Shown here piece by piece: positions 33,262 through 42,251 of a stretch of DNA of 64,000 bases. The position numbers and the translations under genes were made by a program. The notes below the pieces were generated by a model that saw only the letters and a list, made by a program, of their open reading frames with translations, was not told where the DNA came from and searched no databases. How positions within the stretch are numbered: the stretch's first letter is position 1; each line of letters starts with the position of its first letter. The stretch is from Euhalothece natronophila Z-M001. Lineage in GTDB: Bacteria > Cyanobacteriota > Cyanobacteriia > Cyanobacteriales > Rubidibacteraceae. The DNA is taken from the NCBI RefSeq assembly GCF_007904085.1, contig NZ_CP042326.1, positions 806,001-870,000 on the forward strand, read 5' to 3'.

Positions 33262-33681
33262 TTAGACACTGCTCGGAAGTAGGGAAGGAGCTTGCTTATT
33301 CGTAAAGCGATAAATCGAAAAGTCTCTCCGATCTAAGGTAAAAATTGTTTTGATCGCTTTTGTTTCAGCTAGATACATCAGACTAACATCAGCAAGTTGC
33401 GGTGTAATCTCTTGATATTTGTTTAAAATTTTTTGAAGCCAAGGCAGAGCTTCTGGAGACAGGGGTTCAAGAACAAATAAACCTTGCTCAAAAGCGAGAA
33501 ATAACCCTTGTAGGGCAGTCGGATTCTGTCTTAAAAGGTACTGAACTTCAGTTAGCACTGGCCAAGTTGTAATTAGCGGTGGGTTAATTTCCTTTAAGGT
33601 TTCCACACAAATTTCATGGTGACGATCCGAAGCAGAAAGAATCGCAACAATCGGCCCCGTATCAACAATTACCCGCCTCAC
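33262..33681 (-). CDS. PIN-domain toxin (VapC-like)
   Basis: A 139-residue PIN-fold ribonuclease, the toxin of a type II toxin-antitoxin pair. The metal-binding acidic residues are visible: VIVDTGPIVAIL (Asp7), LTEVQYLL (Glu), and near the end QLADVSLMYLA and FTLDRRDFSIY. Length is usual for VapC. Its ATG overlaps the antitoxin stop by 4 bp, so the two are translationally coupled. The cassette is inserted between pdhA and icd and is bounded by two identical 28-bp repeats. Confidence 0.85.
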   Translation of the reverse strand: MRRVIVDTGPIVAILSASDRHHEICVETLKEINPPLITTWPVLTEVQYLLRQNPTALQGLFLAFEQGLFVLEPLSPEALPWLQKILNKYQEITPQLADVSLMYLAETKAIKTIFTLDRRDFSIYRFTNKQAPSLLPSSV

Positions 33682-33935
33682 TCGCTAAATCCCTCAAAAT
33701 AGGATTCATTCGTACTTAAGTCACAGGGAAGCTCCTTTGTTATACCGATGATGCCCAGTGCTTTCGCAAGTTCGTAGCTGTTTGCTTGGGAAAGTGCTTC
33801 TTCGCAGTATTTTCGGAGTGCGGTTCGGACGATTTCTGATTCGCTTCTCTGCTCCTGCTGTGAAAGACGGGAAAGGAGCGAATATTCTTTTTCATCAAGG
33901 CGGATGGTAATTCGTTCTTCTTTCATGTCTGACAT
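33678..33935 (-). CDS. Ribbon-helix-helix antitoxin
   Basis: An 85-residue protein that starts MSDMKEERITIRLDEKEYSL; ATG at 33926 (MKEERIT) is an alternative start. The N-terminal half is a CopG/Arc-type ribbon-helix-helix DNA-binding motif (ERITIRLDEKEYSLLSRLSQ, then SESEIVRTALRKY). The acidic C-terminus would bind and block the PIN toxin encoded immediately downstream with a 4-bp overlap. Autoregulation of the pair is expected from the family. Confidence 0.82.
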   Translation of the reverse strand: MSDMKEERITIRLDEKEYSLLSRLSQQEQRSESEIVRTALRKYCEEALSQANSYELAKALGIIGITKELPCDLSTNESYFEGFSE

Positions 33936-33979
33936 TATTACAAATTTGGCAGACTATTGCCAAGCTCAAAACTTTACCA

Positions 33980-34007
33980 GAGGGTTGAGAGTCGAGTCTC
34001 TTCCCTC
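33980..34007. repeat. 28-bp direct repeat, right copy
   Basis: Identical to 33180-33207. It lies 11 bp beyond the 3' end of icd (minus strand), so it could serve as the icd terminator. Confidence 0.8.
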
Positions 34008-34018
34008 TAACTTAGCAA

Positions 34019-35446
34019 TTAATCATCAAAGTGATTAATAATGGCCTGGGCAAATTCTGAGCATTTTAAGGGAGGATCCACGGGAGGAGTCATCATTCGC
34101 GCTAAATCATAGGTGACTTCTTTTTGCGCGATCGCGCCACTAATTCCCTTCTGAATCAAGGCAGCTGCTTCAAACCAGCCCAAATACTCTAACATCATCA
34201 CCCCTGATAAAATTAGAGAACCTGGGTTAATGCGATCTAATCCTGCGTGTTTTGGGGCAGTGCCATGAGTGGCTTCAAAAATGGCACAGCGATCGCCGAT
34301 ATTTGCCCCAGGTCCCATGCCTAAGCCTCCTACCAACGCAGCGGCAGCATCTGATAAATAATCCCCATTCAGGTTCATTGTTGCCAAAATCGAATACTCA
34401 TCAGGGCGGGTTTGAATTTGCTGGAAAATGCTATCAGCAATGCGATCATTCACCATCACTTTATTTTTCCATTTCCCATCACCATGAGTTGGCCAAAGCT
34501 GATCTAAAACCCCTTGCACCTCGGTCATAATTTCCTGACGACGTTCTTGGGTTAACTGATCAAACCCCGGTTCTACCTGACGGGCATTTTCTTCTAAACT
34601 TAAGTCTGGATTCTTTTCCTTGTTACTTAAAATCCAAGACTCTCTTTCGGTAACACATTCTTCTCGAAACTCCGAGGTTGCCAACTCATAACCCCAGTCA
34701 CGGAATGCCCCTTCCGTGTATTTCATAATATTCCCCTTATGCACCAAGGTTACTTGCTGCTTTTCGGGAGGCAGTTGTAAGGCGTGTTTCATCGCCCGAC
34801 GCACCAGACGCTGTGATCCTGTTTTACTAATGGGCTTAATCCCAATTCCTGCATCAATGGGAACTTGTTTTTCTCCATGTTCAGGAGTATTAGGAATTAA
34901 ATCTTTATTGAGTAAATCAATTAACTTTCTTGCTGTTTCTGTTCCTTCCTTCCACTCAATTCCTAAATAAATATCTTCAGTATTTTCCCGATAAACAATG
35001 ACATCTAAGCGTTCAGGATGCTGATGAGGAGAGGGCGTTCCGGGATAATAACGACAAGGGCGAACACAAGCATAGAGATCATTAATCTGGCGCAGGGCGA
35101 CATTGAGAGAGCGAATTCCCCCACCCACAGGCGTAGTTAATGGCCCCTTAATGGCAACCCCATATTCCCGAATTGCTTGGAGCGTATCTTCTGGTAAATA
35201 CTGAAACGTGCCATAATGCTCGCAAGCCTCATCCCCAGCGTAAATTTTAAACCAATTAATTTTCTTTTGGTCACCGTAGGCTTTTTTAACCGCTGCTTCT
35301 AGGACTTTTTGAGTTGCTGGCCAAATGTCAATTCCTGTTCCATCACCGCGAATAAAAGGAATAATTGGGTCATCAGGAACAATGGGTTCACCAGCTTGGA
35401 AAGTAATTTTTGTTCCCTGATCAGGAGGAGCAATTTTTTCGTACAT
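34019..35446 (-). CDS. icd: NADP-dependent isocitrate dehydrogenase
   Basis: Converts isocitrate to 2-oxoglutarate, the carbon skeleton for ammonium assimilation and the nitrogen-status signal in cyanobacteria. I start at 35446 ([17 protein letters not shown], 475 residues), the size known for cyanobacterial ICD; the open frame extends to 35506 but the 20 extra residues look spurious. Visible: [20 protein letters not shown] (substrate Ser and Arg), [32 protein letters not shown], and metal-binding Asp in [17 protein letters not shown] with [11 protein letters not shown]. The gene stands alone on the minus strand. Confidence 0.94.
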   Translation of the reverse strand: MYEKIAPPDQGTKITFQAGEPIVPDDPIIPFIRGDGTGIDIWPATQKVLEAAVKKAYGDQKKINWFKIYAGDEACEHYGTFQYLPEDTLQAIREYGVAIKGPLTTPVGGGIRSLNVALRQINDLYACVRPCRYYPGTPSPHQHPERLDVIVYRENTEDIYLGIEWKEGTETARKLIDLLNKDLIPNTPEHGEKQVPIDAGIGIKPISKTGSQRLVRRAMKHALQLPPEKQQVTLVHKGNIMKYTEGAFRDWGYELATSEFREECVTERESWILSNKEKNPDLSLEENARQVEPGFDQLTQERRQEIMTEVQGVLDQLWPTHGDGKWKNKVMVNDRIADSIFQQIQTRPDEYSILATMNLNGDYLSDAAAALVGGLGMGPGANIGDRCAIFEATHGTAPKHAGLDRINPGSLILSGVMMLEYLGWFEAAALIQKGISGAIAQKEVTYDLARMMTPPVDPPLKCSEFAQAIINHFDD

Positions 35447-35525
35447 AGTCGCTACAACATCAACAGAATAATGCTCAATCGTGCCACAGAAATCGGAAAT
35501 TAACAATTACTTTTTCAGGTGGCAA

Positions 35526-36272
35526 TTAGGAAGGTTTTATCTTGAGTTCATCTAGTTGCGCGATCGCGCAGTCCGCCTCTTCTAAATGATTTGCCTCACG
35601 ATTTTCCCAAGCAATGCCAATTACACCAGCCGCACCAGCTTGTTTAGCCATTTGCATATCCCCAGGCGAATCTCCCACCATCAAACTTTGATAGGCTTCT
35701 ACCCCCAATTTCTCACAAGTTTGCAAGAATAATTGCGGATCAGGCTTACTTACTTCCCCACTGCTTACCCCTTGCGCCAATTGAATATAAGACGAGAGAT
35801 CATGGCGCTGAATAAACGCTTCCACCCCTTCTGGCGTATCTGCAGATAAAATGGCTAATTTTAAGCCAGCTTGGGATAATGCTTGTAACGTTTCTAAACA
35901 CCCTGTAAATAGCGGAGAGGTTTCTGCATCAGGCGTAAAATGCTGATCCGCTTCCCAAAATGCTGCCTTAGCAATGTCTATCGACTCTAGCCAACCTCGT
36001 CCCGTTTCCGCCACATACGCAGCTGCTGCGATCTCATTTTCATAGCGACTTCCCACCGCCATTAACCCCATAGGATTAATTGTTCCTTCTTCAATTCCAA
36101 ATGCCATTAGGAGAGGATCGCCAATTCCTGGAATTTTGGCATCGAGGAGGCGAGCGCGTTTTTGTCCTAATTCTCGCAGAAATTGTTGGGAATCAGCTAA
36201 TGTTCCATCTTTATCGAAAATCACTGCTTTAATTCCAGAAAAGGTCTGATTCTGACACTTAATCGTTACCAA
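35526..36272 (-). CDS. HAD-family hydrolase
   Basis: A 248-residue phosphatase-type HAD protein. Motif I AVIFDKDGTLADSQ (nucleophile and acid/base Asp), motif II LAILSADTP, motif III with the Lys of SSGEVSKPDPQLFLQ and motif IV LMVGDSPGDMQMAKQAGA are all present, with a helical cap between I and II, as in phosphoglycolate-phosphatase-like members. The substrate is not predictable. It lies 10 bp downstream of the asparaginase gene on the minus strand, so the two are likely one unit. Confidence 0.82.
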   Translation of the reverse strand: MVTIKCQNQTFSGIKAVIFDKDGTLADSQQFLRELGQKRARLLDAKIPGIGDPLLMAFGIEEGTINPMGLMAVGSRYENEIAAAAYVAETGRGWLESIDIAKAAFWEADQHFTPDAETSPLFTGCLETLQALSQAGLKLAILSADTPEGVEAFIQRHDLSSYIQLAQGVSSGEVSKPDPQLFLQTCEKLGVEAYQSLMVGDSPGDMQMAKQAGAAGVIGIAWENREANHLEEADCAIAQLDELKIKPS

Positions 36273-36282
36273 CTGTTTCTCC

Positions 36283-37233
36283 TCACACTAAGGTTAATTC
36301 ACCGACAATTTCCAAACGCTTATGTTCATCAAGGGTAATAAACTTTTCTGCTAAACTATCAGACATACTAGGTGTAATCCAACCCATCTGCATTAATAAA
36401 TGAATGGCTGTGGCATATTTAGCTCGTTTTGAGCCATCTAAACTCTTAATGGCTAATCCCATGCCTTCCCCAATGCGTCCAATACACTGCACACCTTCTG
36501 CACCAGCTTTACTCACTAATTGCCCATTAGTAATTTTCATTAATTCCGTATCAAACAAGCCCTCCCCTGCAACCATTTCTGGATGGTGCGTCATGGCGCG
36601 GCTCATTCGTTCTAAATGCAGATTCTCTCCCGAAGATAAATGAGCAAATAAGGTAGCCATTTGGGAGAGTTGCATATAGTAAGTAGGTGCGCCACAGTCA
36701 TCTTGAACCCCAATAAATTCTGCTCCGGGCATTTGTAGCAATTCCCCAACAATTTTTAGGATATATTCTTGAATGGGACTGCGACGGCGAAGATAATTTT
36801 TGAGGGGCCACCCGTATTGTTGACAGACAGCTAACATTCCCGCGTGTTTCCCAGAACAACCATGTTGTAAGGGACTACTTTTCCCCGAAGGAATGGGACA
36901 TTGTAAAGCATCTGGTTCTACATCCGATCGCCATAAAATATTAAACACTTGTCGCGCTTGTTCCACAGTTCCCTGATGAGAGGCGCAAATAATAGCTAAG
37001 TCTTTATCAGTGAGATTAAATTCTTCAAATGCACCACTTTTAATCACAGGAAGGGCTTGAAAGGGTTTTAAGGAAGAGCGAATAAAAGAAGCCGTTTCAC
37101 AATGACCAGCAAAAGATAAAACGCGTCCTCGATCATCACAGACTAAGGCGTGAACTTGATGGATAGATTCAACAATTCCCTCTCGCAGGAGATGAACTTC
37201 GACTTCTGGGGTTTGCGTCCGTTTTTTGCTCAT
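36283..37233 (-). CDS. Asparaginase (bacterial L-asparaginase II family)
   Basis: 316 residues of the Asp_II family, a fold distinct from classical E. coli AnsA/AnsB, that hydrolyses asparagine to aspartate and ammonium. I see the family motifs FIRSSLKPFQALP, IICASHQGTVEQ, HGCSGKHAGMLAVC and GVQDDCGAPTYYM. No signal peptide is present, so it acts in the cytoplasm. It is followed closely by the HAD gene and preceded by the CGLD27 gene (8 bp), forming a tight minus-strand run. Confidence 0.85.
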   Translation of the reverse strand: MSKKRTQTPEVEVHLLREGIVESIHQVHALVCDDRGRVLSFAGHCETASFIRSSLKPFQALPVIKSGAFEEFNLTDKDLAIICASHQGTVEQARQVFNILWRSDVEPDALQCPIPSGKSSPLQHGCSGKHAGMLAVCQQYGWPLKNYLRRRSPIQEYILKIVGELLQMPGAEFIGVQDDCGAPTYYMQLSQMATLFAHLSSGENLHLERMSRAMTHHPEMVAGEGLFDTELMKITNGQLVSKAGAEGVQCIGRIGEGMGLAIKSLDGSKRAKYATAIHLLMQMGWITPSMSDSLAEKFITLDEHKRLEIVGELTLV

Positions 37234-37241
37234 AACTTTTT

Positions 37242-37748
37242 TTAATTAACTAGTAACCACGCGAGACTATCGATCGCGCTTAGGATTAACAAAACCAAAC
37301 CCGTCATCCGCAACCGTTGAAAAATGGGCTGAATTTGATAAGACACAATTAAACGATCGCGCGATAACACCTGTTCTGGCTTTTCCCAAGTTTGTCCATC
37401 GTACCAGCCTGACTCTTCATAGGGAATCAAGGCTTTTTCTAGGCGCGTGCGAATATAAGACCATCCTAAATATAATCTCACGAGAAAGAATACGACTAAG
37501 AGACTTGCCGCTAAACTCCCACAGAGAAAAAATTGAATTGGAGTCCCGGAAGGGGGAAAACTTGCTGCAGTAATGGGGCCAGCAATGATCCAACCCCATA
37601 TCCAAACCCAAAGTAATTTTCGCACATAGCCTCCACCCGTTAATGTGACCCAACGAAAGGGCCAAGAGGCTTTTAGTTTTTCATATTCATTAATGGGGAG
37701 TTGTTCAATGGGAACGGGACAAGGCTGAGATAGGGGGGAGTCTCTCAT
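37242..37748 (-). CDS. CGLD27/DUF1230-family membrane protein
   Basis: About 168 residues from ATG at 37748 (MRDSPLSQPCPVPIEQ); a longer frame from 37766 would overlap rsfS by 17 bp and is less likely. It shows QLPINEYEKLKASWPFRW at the start, two or three membrane segments (LWVWIWGWIIAGPITAA; SLAASLLVVFFLVRLYLGW; a C-terminal segment) and the conserved YEESGWYDGQTWEKPEQVL. This matches the cyanobacterial and chloroplast CGLD27 family (DUF1230). A chloroplast-lineage protein of this kind points to a photosynthesis-linked role, but none is established for this gene. Confidence 0.8.
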   Translation of the reverse strand: MRDSPLSQPCPVPIEQLPINEYEKLKASWPFRWVTLTGGGYVRKLLWVWIWGWIIAGPITAASFPPSGTPIQFFLCGSLAASLLVVFFLVRLYLGWSYIRTRLEKALIPYEESGWYDGQTWEKPEQVLSRDRLIVSYQIQPIFQRLRMTGLVLLILSAIDSLAWLLVN

Positions 37749-37749
37749 C

Positions 37750-38154
37750 TTACTTAACTGCTTCAAAGTCGATGCGTTTAGCGTGTCCCCAAAAGGCTTC
37801 TAGATCGTAAAATTCTCGCTCTTCGGGGAGTAAAATATGAGCAATTACATCGCCGTAATCCAGTAAAATCCAGTTCCGCTCCTTTTCTCCTTCAATTCGC
37901 ACTGGGGCATAGTTAAATTGTTTTTGGACGCTTTCTTGAATGGCATCAGAAATGGCTTTAACTTGGGTGCGAGAGTTACCGCTAGTGAGAACAAAATAAT
38001 CGGCAAGATAGGAGACTTCTACTACTTCTAGCAACACAATATTCTCAGCTTTCCGACTATCCGCCGCATGGGCGATTGTCCAAGCGAGTTTTTCTGCTGC
38101 AGCAAAAGTGGGAGTAGGAATAGAATTGGTATCCTGTAAAGGCTGATGATTCAT
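37750..38154 (-). CDS. rsfS: Ribosomal silencing factor RsfS (Iojap)
   Basis: Binds uL14 on the large ribosomal subunit and blocks subunit joining when nutrients are short. The 134 residues contain the DUF143 core: IVLLEVVEVSYLADYFVLTS, RTQVKAISDAIQESV, the invariant W in ERNWILLDYGDVIAHI and the closing YDLEAFWGHAKRI. It ends 1 bp before the proposed start of the CGLD27 gene. yqeK lies 106 bp upstream on the same strand, the usual bacterial neighbourhood. Confidence 0.93.
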   Translation of the reverse strand: MNHQPLQDTNSIPTPTFAAAEKLAWTIAHAADSRKAENIVLLEVVEVSYLADYFVLTSGNSRTQVKAISDAIQESVQKQFNYAPVRIEGEKERNWILLDYGDVIAHILLPEEREFYDLEAFWGHAKRIDFEAVK

Positions 38155-38260
38155 GAAATAGGATTCTAATATTTGAACGTTACACGATAATTAGGAAGGT
38201 TGAACTTACTCCCAAGATAGCGTGAATTCTTGTTCTCAGGTATGAAATGGTTGAGAGACG

Positions 38261-38860
38261 TTAACATTTTCCAGCTTGCATGGCCCAATTGCGAGTCGCA
38301 ACAGTACGAGGGTGAATGGGGCGACCTTTTTGAATTAATTTTTTAATGGCAATATCACAGACTTGATAAACAGCCCGATAAAGGTTCTCTCTGGCTATTT
38401 CTCGCATGGTGTTTAATTCTTTTGTATCACCCCGATTTGGTTCGAGTTTATCGGCGACAAAAACAATACTGCTAAGGGGCAACATTCTTGCATTACCAAG
38501 GGTATGTTGCGCGATCGCGCTTAAAATTTCTTTATCTTTAACCCCAAAGGTATCTTCGGCAACAATGGCACTGACATCAGCGTGTAATAAGTGAGGACGG
38601 GTTGCACAAATTTCATCAATTTCTATCCCTTTTTGTTTTGCCATTGCTAATAATTGATCAGCAGGGAAATACTTAGCTAAATCGTGCATTAAGCCAGCCG
38701 TTTTTGCTTTTTCTACATCAGCATTATGGATAATTGCCAATTCTTTTGACATTTGTTCAACCCCTAATATATGTTCAACGCGAGCAGGGGGAACATTATT
38801 TTCTAGCCATGCAATTACTTTTTCTCGTTCTACTACCAAATTTTGCTCCTTATTAGTCAT
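38261..38860 (-). CDS. yqeK: HD-domain diadenosine tetraphosphatase (YqeK)
   Basis: A 199-residue HD-family phosphohydrolase that cleaves Ap4A symmetrically into two ADP. The metal motif is visible in order: VEHILGVEQM (His), AGLMHDLAKYF (HD), LLHADVSA (His) and AIAQHTLG (His), then FVADKLEPNRG, typical of YqeK. The ATG at 38860 lies inside the heptamer array, so MTN is repeat-coded; a TTG at 38839 has AAGGAG 6 nt upstream and may be the true start (192 residues). It precedes rsfS, as in many bacteria. Confidence 0.85.
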   Translation of the reverse strand: MTNKEQNLVVEREKVIAWLENNVPPARVEHILGVEQMSKELAIIHNADVEKAKTAGLMHDLAKYFPADQLLAMAKQKGIEIDEICATRPHLLHADVSAIVAEDTFGVKDKEILSAIAQHTLGNARMLPLSSIVFVADKLEPNRGDTKELNTMREIARENLYRAVYQVCDIAIKKLIQKGRPIHPRTVATRNWAMQAGKC

Positions 38861-39016
38861 TAGTCATTAGTCATTGGTCATTAGTCATTGGTCATTGGTC
38901 ATTAGTCATTAGTCATTAGTCATTAGTCATTAGTCATTGGTCATTAGTCATTGGTCATTGGTCATTAGTCATTGCTGTACAAACAACAAACAACGAAGGA
39001 CAAACAACAAAGGACA
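38853..39016. repeat. Seventeen-unit heptamer array with GGACAAA block
   Basis: Seventeen perfect heptamers, TTAGTCA or TTGGTCA, run from 38853 to 38971. With A/G for the variable third base the order is AAAGAGGAAAAAGAGGA, so units 3-8 and 12-17 repeat (63-bp shift). Two ACAAACAACAAACAACGAAG-type blocks containing GGACAAA follow to 39016. The array starts inside the yqeK 5' end and stops just before the 3' end of the next gene. Confidence 0.9.
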
Positions 39017-39018
39017 AA

Positions 39019-39417
39019 TTACTGTTCTGCTTCCCAGTCGGGGCAATTTTCATCATCCCAACCATAGGGATGCATCCCACAAACAAAGAGATTTCCCCCA
39101 TAAACATAACCATGATAATGGCGACAGCCGCGACAAGCCGGAAGCGTATTTTCATCGGGAGTTACTTTCGAGGTAAAGCCAAAATTGGAGGTGCTGCCAA
39201 AATTGTCTATTTCATCTTCTTCCCAAAATAAGGGTTCATAGATTTCGTTCAAAAAAATCTCAATTTCTTCATTAATGGTATTTTCCATGTCTTGTAAGGC
39301 CTCATCTAAAGACTCAGGAAATTCATTAGCAAATTGTTCAACTTCAGAGAAAAAATCTTCAATTCCTTCTCCAACGGCTTCGCAAAAATCAAAAAAGTCT
39401 TTTGTCCAATTATTCAT
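39019..39417 (-). CDS. Acidic protein with Cys/His motif, unknown function
   Basis: 132 residues in two parts. Residues 1 to about 75 are strongly acidic, aromatic and helical (WTKDFFDFCEAVGEGIEDFF). The C-terminal 45 residues carry CRGCRHYHG ... FVCGMHPYGW ... ENCPDWE, four cysteines with histidines that could bind zinc or an iron-sulfur cluster. I know similar proteins only as cyanobacterial hypotheticals. It lies 9 bp after the larger unknown gene at 39427, so the two are likely co-expressed. Confidence 0.7.
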   Translation of the reverse strand: MNNWTKDFFDFCEAVGEGIEDFFSEVEQFANEFPESLDEALQDMENTINEEIEIFLNEIYEPLFWEEDEIDNFGSTSNFGFTSKVTPDENTLPACRGCRHYHGYVYGGNLFVCGMHPYGWDDENCPDWEAEQ

Positions 39418-39426
39418 TGTTCTTAA

Positions 39427-40641
39427 TTAAGTTTCAGTGTCTTCTGAAGTTATTACTAACTCTGGAATGATTTCCCATTCTAGAGTTTCATGTTCCTGTT
39501 CTGCTTGATTATTTGGCTTTGACCAAACGTATTCTTTTTTAGGTTTAGGTTTTTTGTCTTTAACAATTGTATTTGGAAGATTCGGTAATGTTGGCGATAT
39601 TGTCTTTTTATTTTCCTTCTTAGAAACTAATCTAGGAGGTAAAACTCCTTGCCATTTTTTCTTGGTAAAGGAAGAAGTTTTTTTAGGTAAAGGGGATAAG
39701 GGCGCAGGGGGATGGAAGATAGTAGGAGAAGTGATAGTGCTGGCAATGAGAGATTCTAGTTTTTCCCAAGTTGCTGTTACACTAAAAGTTTGCTCTGCTA
39801 ATACCTGAGGGGAGTTTTTTTCACTGGTGTCGGTGAGGGTAATTTCTCCTTGAAGAAGATACGTATTGCAAGGTTTAGCAAGGGTAACAGAATAACAAAA
39901 CGGAAAGGGGAAAGACGAGGGAAAAATAGGAGGGGATAATTTGGTGACTATTTCTCCTGTTCTGGGATCGCGTAAGACTATATCAAGATGCAATTCAGCA
40001 GGAGGGGAGGGGGAATGGCTACTGATTTTCCCAGAAATAATAATTGGCTTATTGAGAGGGGCGGTAAATGATTCTTGATCCAGATTTATAGAATATTGCG
40101 TTTGTTCTGAATTACCTTTGGGGAGGAGATGGGAAGGAAAATCTGAGAAAACTTCCTCTATCACCTCCTCTAGCATTTGATCAGTATCATTAAGTACACG
40201 CGATCGCAGGCTTTCTAAACTTTCTTCTTGAGAGGTGGCTGCTAGCTCTCCGGTTTTTTCTGCTTTTAATTGGATCGCTGCTTTTTCTAGGTGTAAGGTT
40301 ACTCTTGGAGCGAGTTTAATTTCCCAGTCTGGCTCAGTTAAAGCCTGAGTTAATTCTCGACGACATTCAATTTCCCAAAACCCTGGTTTTAATTGGATCT
40401 CCTCAACTAACATCCCAAAACCGTTTTCATCTAACTGACAAAAATGCTGAAATTTTGGTGTTCGCGTGAGGGTTTCTCGGTTTTGACGCGTTTTAACTTC
40501 AACTTCAATTAATTCATGGGCATGGTGAGGAGCACGGGCAAAAAGGCAATACCTTCCACTGGGAATATCTGGTTGACTTGAGTTGAGTCTAAACCAATTT
40601 TCTTCGCCAATTGTTTGTAGGAAAAATTCCCAATTTGCCAT
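39427..40641 (-). CDS. Conserved cyanobacterial protein of unknown function
   Basis: 404 residues, no signal peptide or membrane segment. The N-terminal 125 residues look folded (ENWFRLNSSQPDIPSGRYCL, then WEIECRRELTQAL). A middle part around 180-285 resembles an Ig-like or beta-sandwich domain (IIISGKISSHSPSPPAELHL, LQGEITLTD). The last 110 residues are Pro/Lys/Ser-rich and probably disordered (FHPPAPLSPLPKKTSSFTKK). I do not recognise a family with a known role. It starts 12 bp downstream of hisS on the same strand and is followed by the Cys-motif protein 9 bp later. Confidence 0.65.
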   Translation of the reverse strand: MANWEFFLQTIGEENWFRLNSSQPDIPSGRYCLFARAPHHAHELIEVEVKTRQNRETLTRTPKFQHFCQLDENGFGMLVEEIQLKPGFWEIECRRELTQALTEPDWEIKLAPRVTLHLEKAAIQLKAEKTGELAATSQEESLESLRSRVLNDTDQMLEEVIEEVFSDFPSHLLPKGNSEQTQYSINLDQESFTAPLNKPIIISGKISSHSPSPPAELHLDIVLRDPRTGEIVTKLSPPIFPSSFPFPFCYSVTLAKPCNTYLLQGEITLTDTSEKNSPQVLAEQTFSVTATWEKLESLIASTITSPTIFHPPAPLSPLPKKTSSFTKKKWQGVLPPRLVSKKENKKTISPTLPNLPNTIVKDKKPKPKKEYVWSKPNNQAEQEHETLEWEIIPELVITSEDTET

Positions 40642-40653
40642 GACTCTTTCGGG

Positions 40654-41937
40654 TTAGGCGCTTGCAGAAGCCTCTAAAATTTGCTGATGGAGCTTTTCGG
40701 GATCAGCCAGTAATTGACTTTGTTCGATAACTGACTGCTGTTGGCTTGCCATCCATTTTAAGTTAACAGTTCCCTGATCAACTTCTTGATCTCCTAAAGT
40801 TAAACAAGCGATCGCGCCATGACGATCAGCTCGCTTAAATTGTTTTTGGAAGTTACTGTTACTTAGGTCTAATTCTACCCTAAATCCTTGATAACGCAAT
40901 TTCTGCGCTAAAATTAGAGCTTGACCAGGAGCGCGATCGCCCCGAGACACCACATAAAAGTCTAGACGCGGTTTGGGAACTTCTTTAAGATTCTTTAAGA
41001 GTAGAATCAAGCGTTCCATACCAATCGCCCATCCCATTGCAGGGGTATCCTTGCCTCCAAGTTGGGAAATTAAGCCATCATAACGTCCGCCACCACACAC
41101 GGTAGCTTGCGCGCCTAAATCTTCTGATTGTATTTCAAAGGCAGTATGGGTGTAATAGTCTAAACCTCGCACTAAATTGGGGTTAATTATATAATCAATC
41201 CCAAGAGCGGTTAGTTGTGCTTTCACTGCTTCAAAATGCTGTTGAGAGGTTTCTCCAAGATAATCAATTAAGCGTGGGGCATCTTTTAAGAGGGCTTGGG
41301 TTTGTTCGTCTTTACTGTCGAGAATACGAAGAGGGTTGCGAGTGAGACGCTCTTGAGAGTCGGGATCTAGCTTATTTTGGTAGGGTTTTAAATAGGCAAT
41401 GAGAGCTTCTCGATACCGTTGCCGATCCTCGGCATTACCCACTGAGTTTAAATGCAGGGTTAGGTGTTTTAATCCTAATGTATTTAGAATATCCGTTGCT
41501 AGCGCGATCGTTTCCACATCTGCGAGAGGAGAGGGAGAGCCGATTAATTCTAGCCCAATTTGGTGAAATTGCCGTTGTCGTCCCGCTTGAGGGCGTTCAT
41601 AGCGAAACATGGGGCCGGCATACCAGAGACGTTGAATCCCTTGGCTGTGCAGTCCATTTTCAATAAAAGAGCGAACTACCCCTGCTGTTCCTTCTGGTCT
41701 TAGGGTACAACTACGATCGCCGCGATCGCGAAACGTGTACATTTCTTTACTCACTACATCTGTGGCTTCTCCAATTCCCCGTTCAAAGAGGGCAGTTTGT
41801 TCAAAAATTGGAGAGCGAATTTCGGTGTAGGCTGCGCGAGTAAAAATATTTTTGGCAACGGTTTCCACTTGCTGCCAGTAATTAACCTCCTCGGGCAAAA
41901 TATCTCTTGTGCCTCGTAAGGCTTGAATATCAACCAT
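40654..41937 (-). CDS. hisS: Histidyl-tRNA synthetase
   Basis: Charges tRNA-His; class II synthetase, homodimer in the cytoplasm. The 427 residues show [16 protein letters not shown], motif 1 [19 protein letters not shown], motif 2 [18 protein letters not shown] and [19 protein letters not shown], the His-specific [14 protein letters not shown], motif 3 [13 protein letters not shown], and the C-terminal anticodon-binding domain. It is the first of three closely spaced minus-strand genes with 39427 and 39019. Confidence 0.96.
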   Translation of the reverse strand: MVDIQALRGTRDILPEEVNYWQQVETVAKNIFTRAAYTEIRSPIFEQTALFERGIGEATDVVSKEMYTFRDRGDRSCTLRPEGTAGVVRSFIENGLHSQGIQRLWYAGPMFRYERPQAGRQRQFHQIGLELIGSPSPLADVETIALATDILNTLGLKHLTLHLNSVGNAEDRQRYREALIAYLKPYQNKLDPDSQERLTRNPLRILDSKDEQTQALLKDAPRLIDYLGETSQQHFEAVKAQLTALGIDYIINPNLVRGLDYYTHTAFEIQSEDLGAQATVCGGGRYDGLISQLGGKDTPAMGWAIGMERLILLLKNLKEVPKPRLDFYVVSRGDRAPGQALILAQKLRYQGFRVELDLSNSNFQKQFKRADRHGAIACLTLGDQEVDQGTVNLKWMASQQQSVIEQSQLLADPEKLHQQILEASASA

Positions 41938-42251
41938 AGCTTCTATCTATCGTGAGCCATTACATTGTACCGAGAAATGAGCAAAGACTGTTGAGCATCA
42001 GCCTTCCCAACGTTATTTTCTCTTAGTCTAGTGCAGATCCGCAGAAGTAATTGACCCGTAAACAACAAGCTAGCTTAATCCTGTTCAAAAGGAGCTTACC
42101 ACCTTGCACTACTCTGCTTGCAAAATTAGAGATCTTCGCTTATTATGATAATAATTATCATTAAAATGATTGACTTGCTCAATTCTATGAATCCTTGTCA
42201 ATACTATTTTTTTGAAGAAAACTTTATAACGTTAGTTAGTGGTGTGAGGTA
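41938..42251. other. Divergent 314-bp region between hisS and the porin gene
   Basis: Apart from the Fur box at 42146-42160, it contains AT-rich sequence with no ORF. The porin promoter should lie here, but no -35/-10 pair with good spacing stood out. Confidence 0.55.
42146..42160 (+). promoter_or_regulatory. Fur box upstream of the iron-uptake porin
   Basis: TGATAATAATTATCA is a perfect 7-1-7 palindrome and matches the Fur consensus core. It lies 92 bp before the porin ATG. Iron-replete Fur binding here would repress the gene. Confidence 0.75.

Noticed and set aside
35447-35506. 20-residue N-terminal extension of isocitrate dehydrogenase
   Set aside because: [11 protein letters not shown] at 35446 matches the start of known cyanobacterial enzymes in length.
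36255-36290. TCTCCTCACACT resembling the Yfr1 small-RNA core
   Set aside because: Imperfect match, located in an 11-bp gap between two coding genes, with no stem-loops of Yfr1 around it.
38853-38971. Tandem array considered as CRISPR
   Set aside because: The unit is 7 bp with no spacers, and no cas gene is near.
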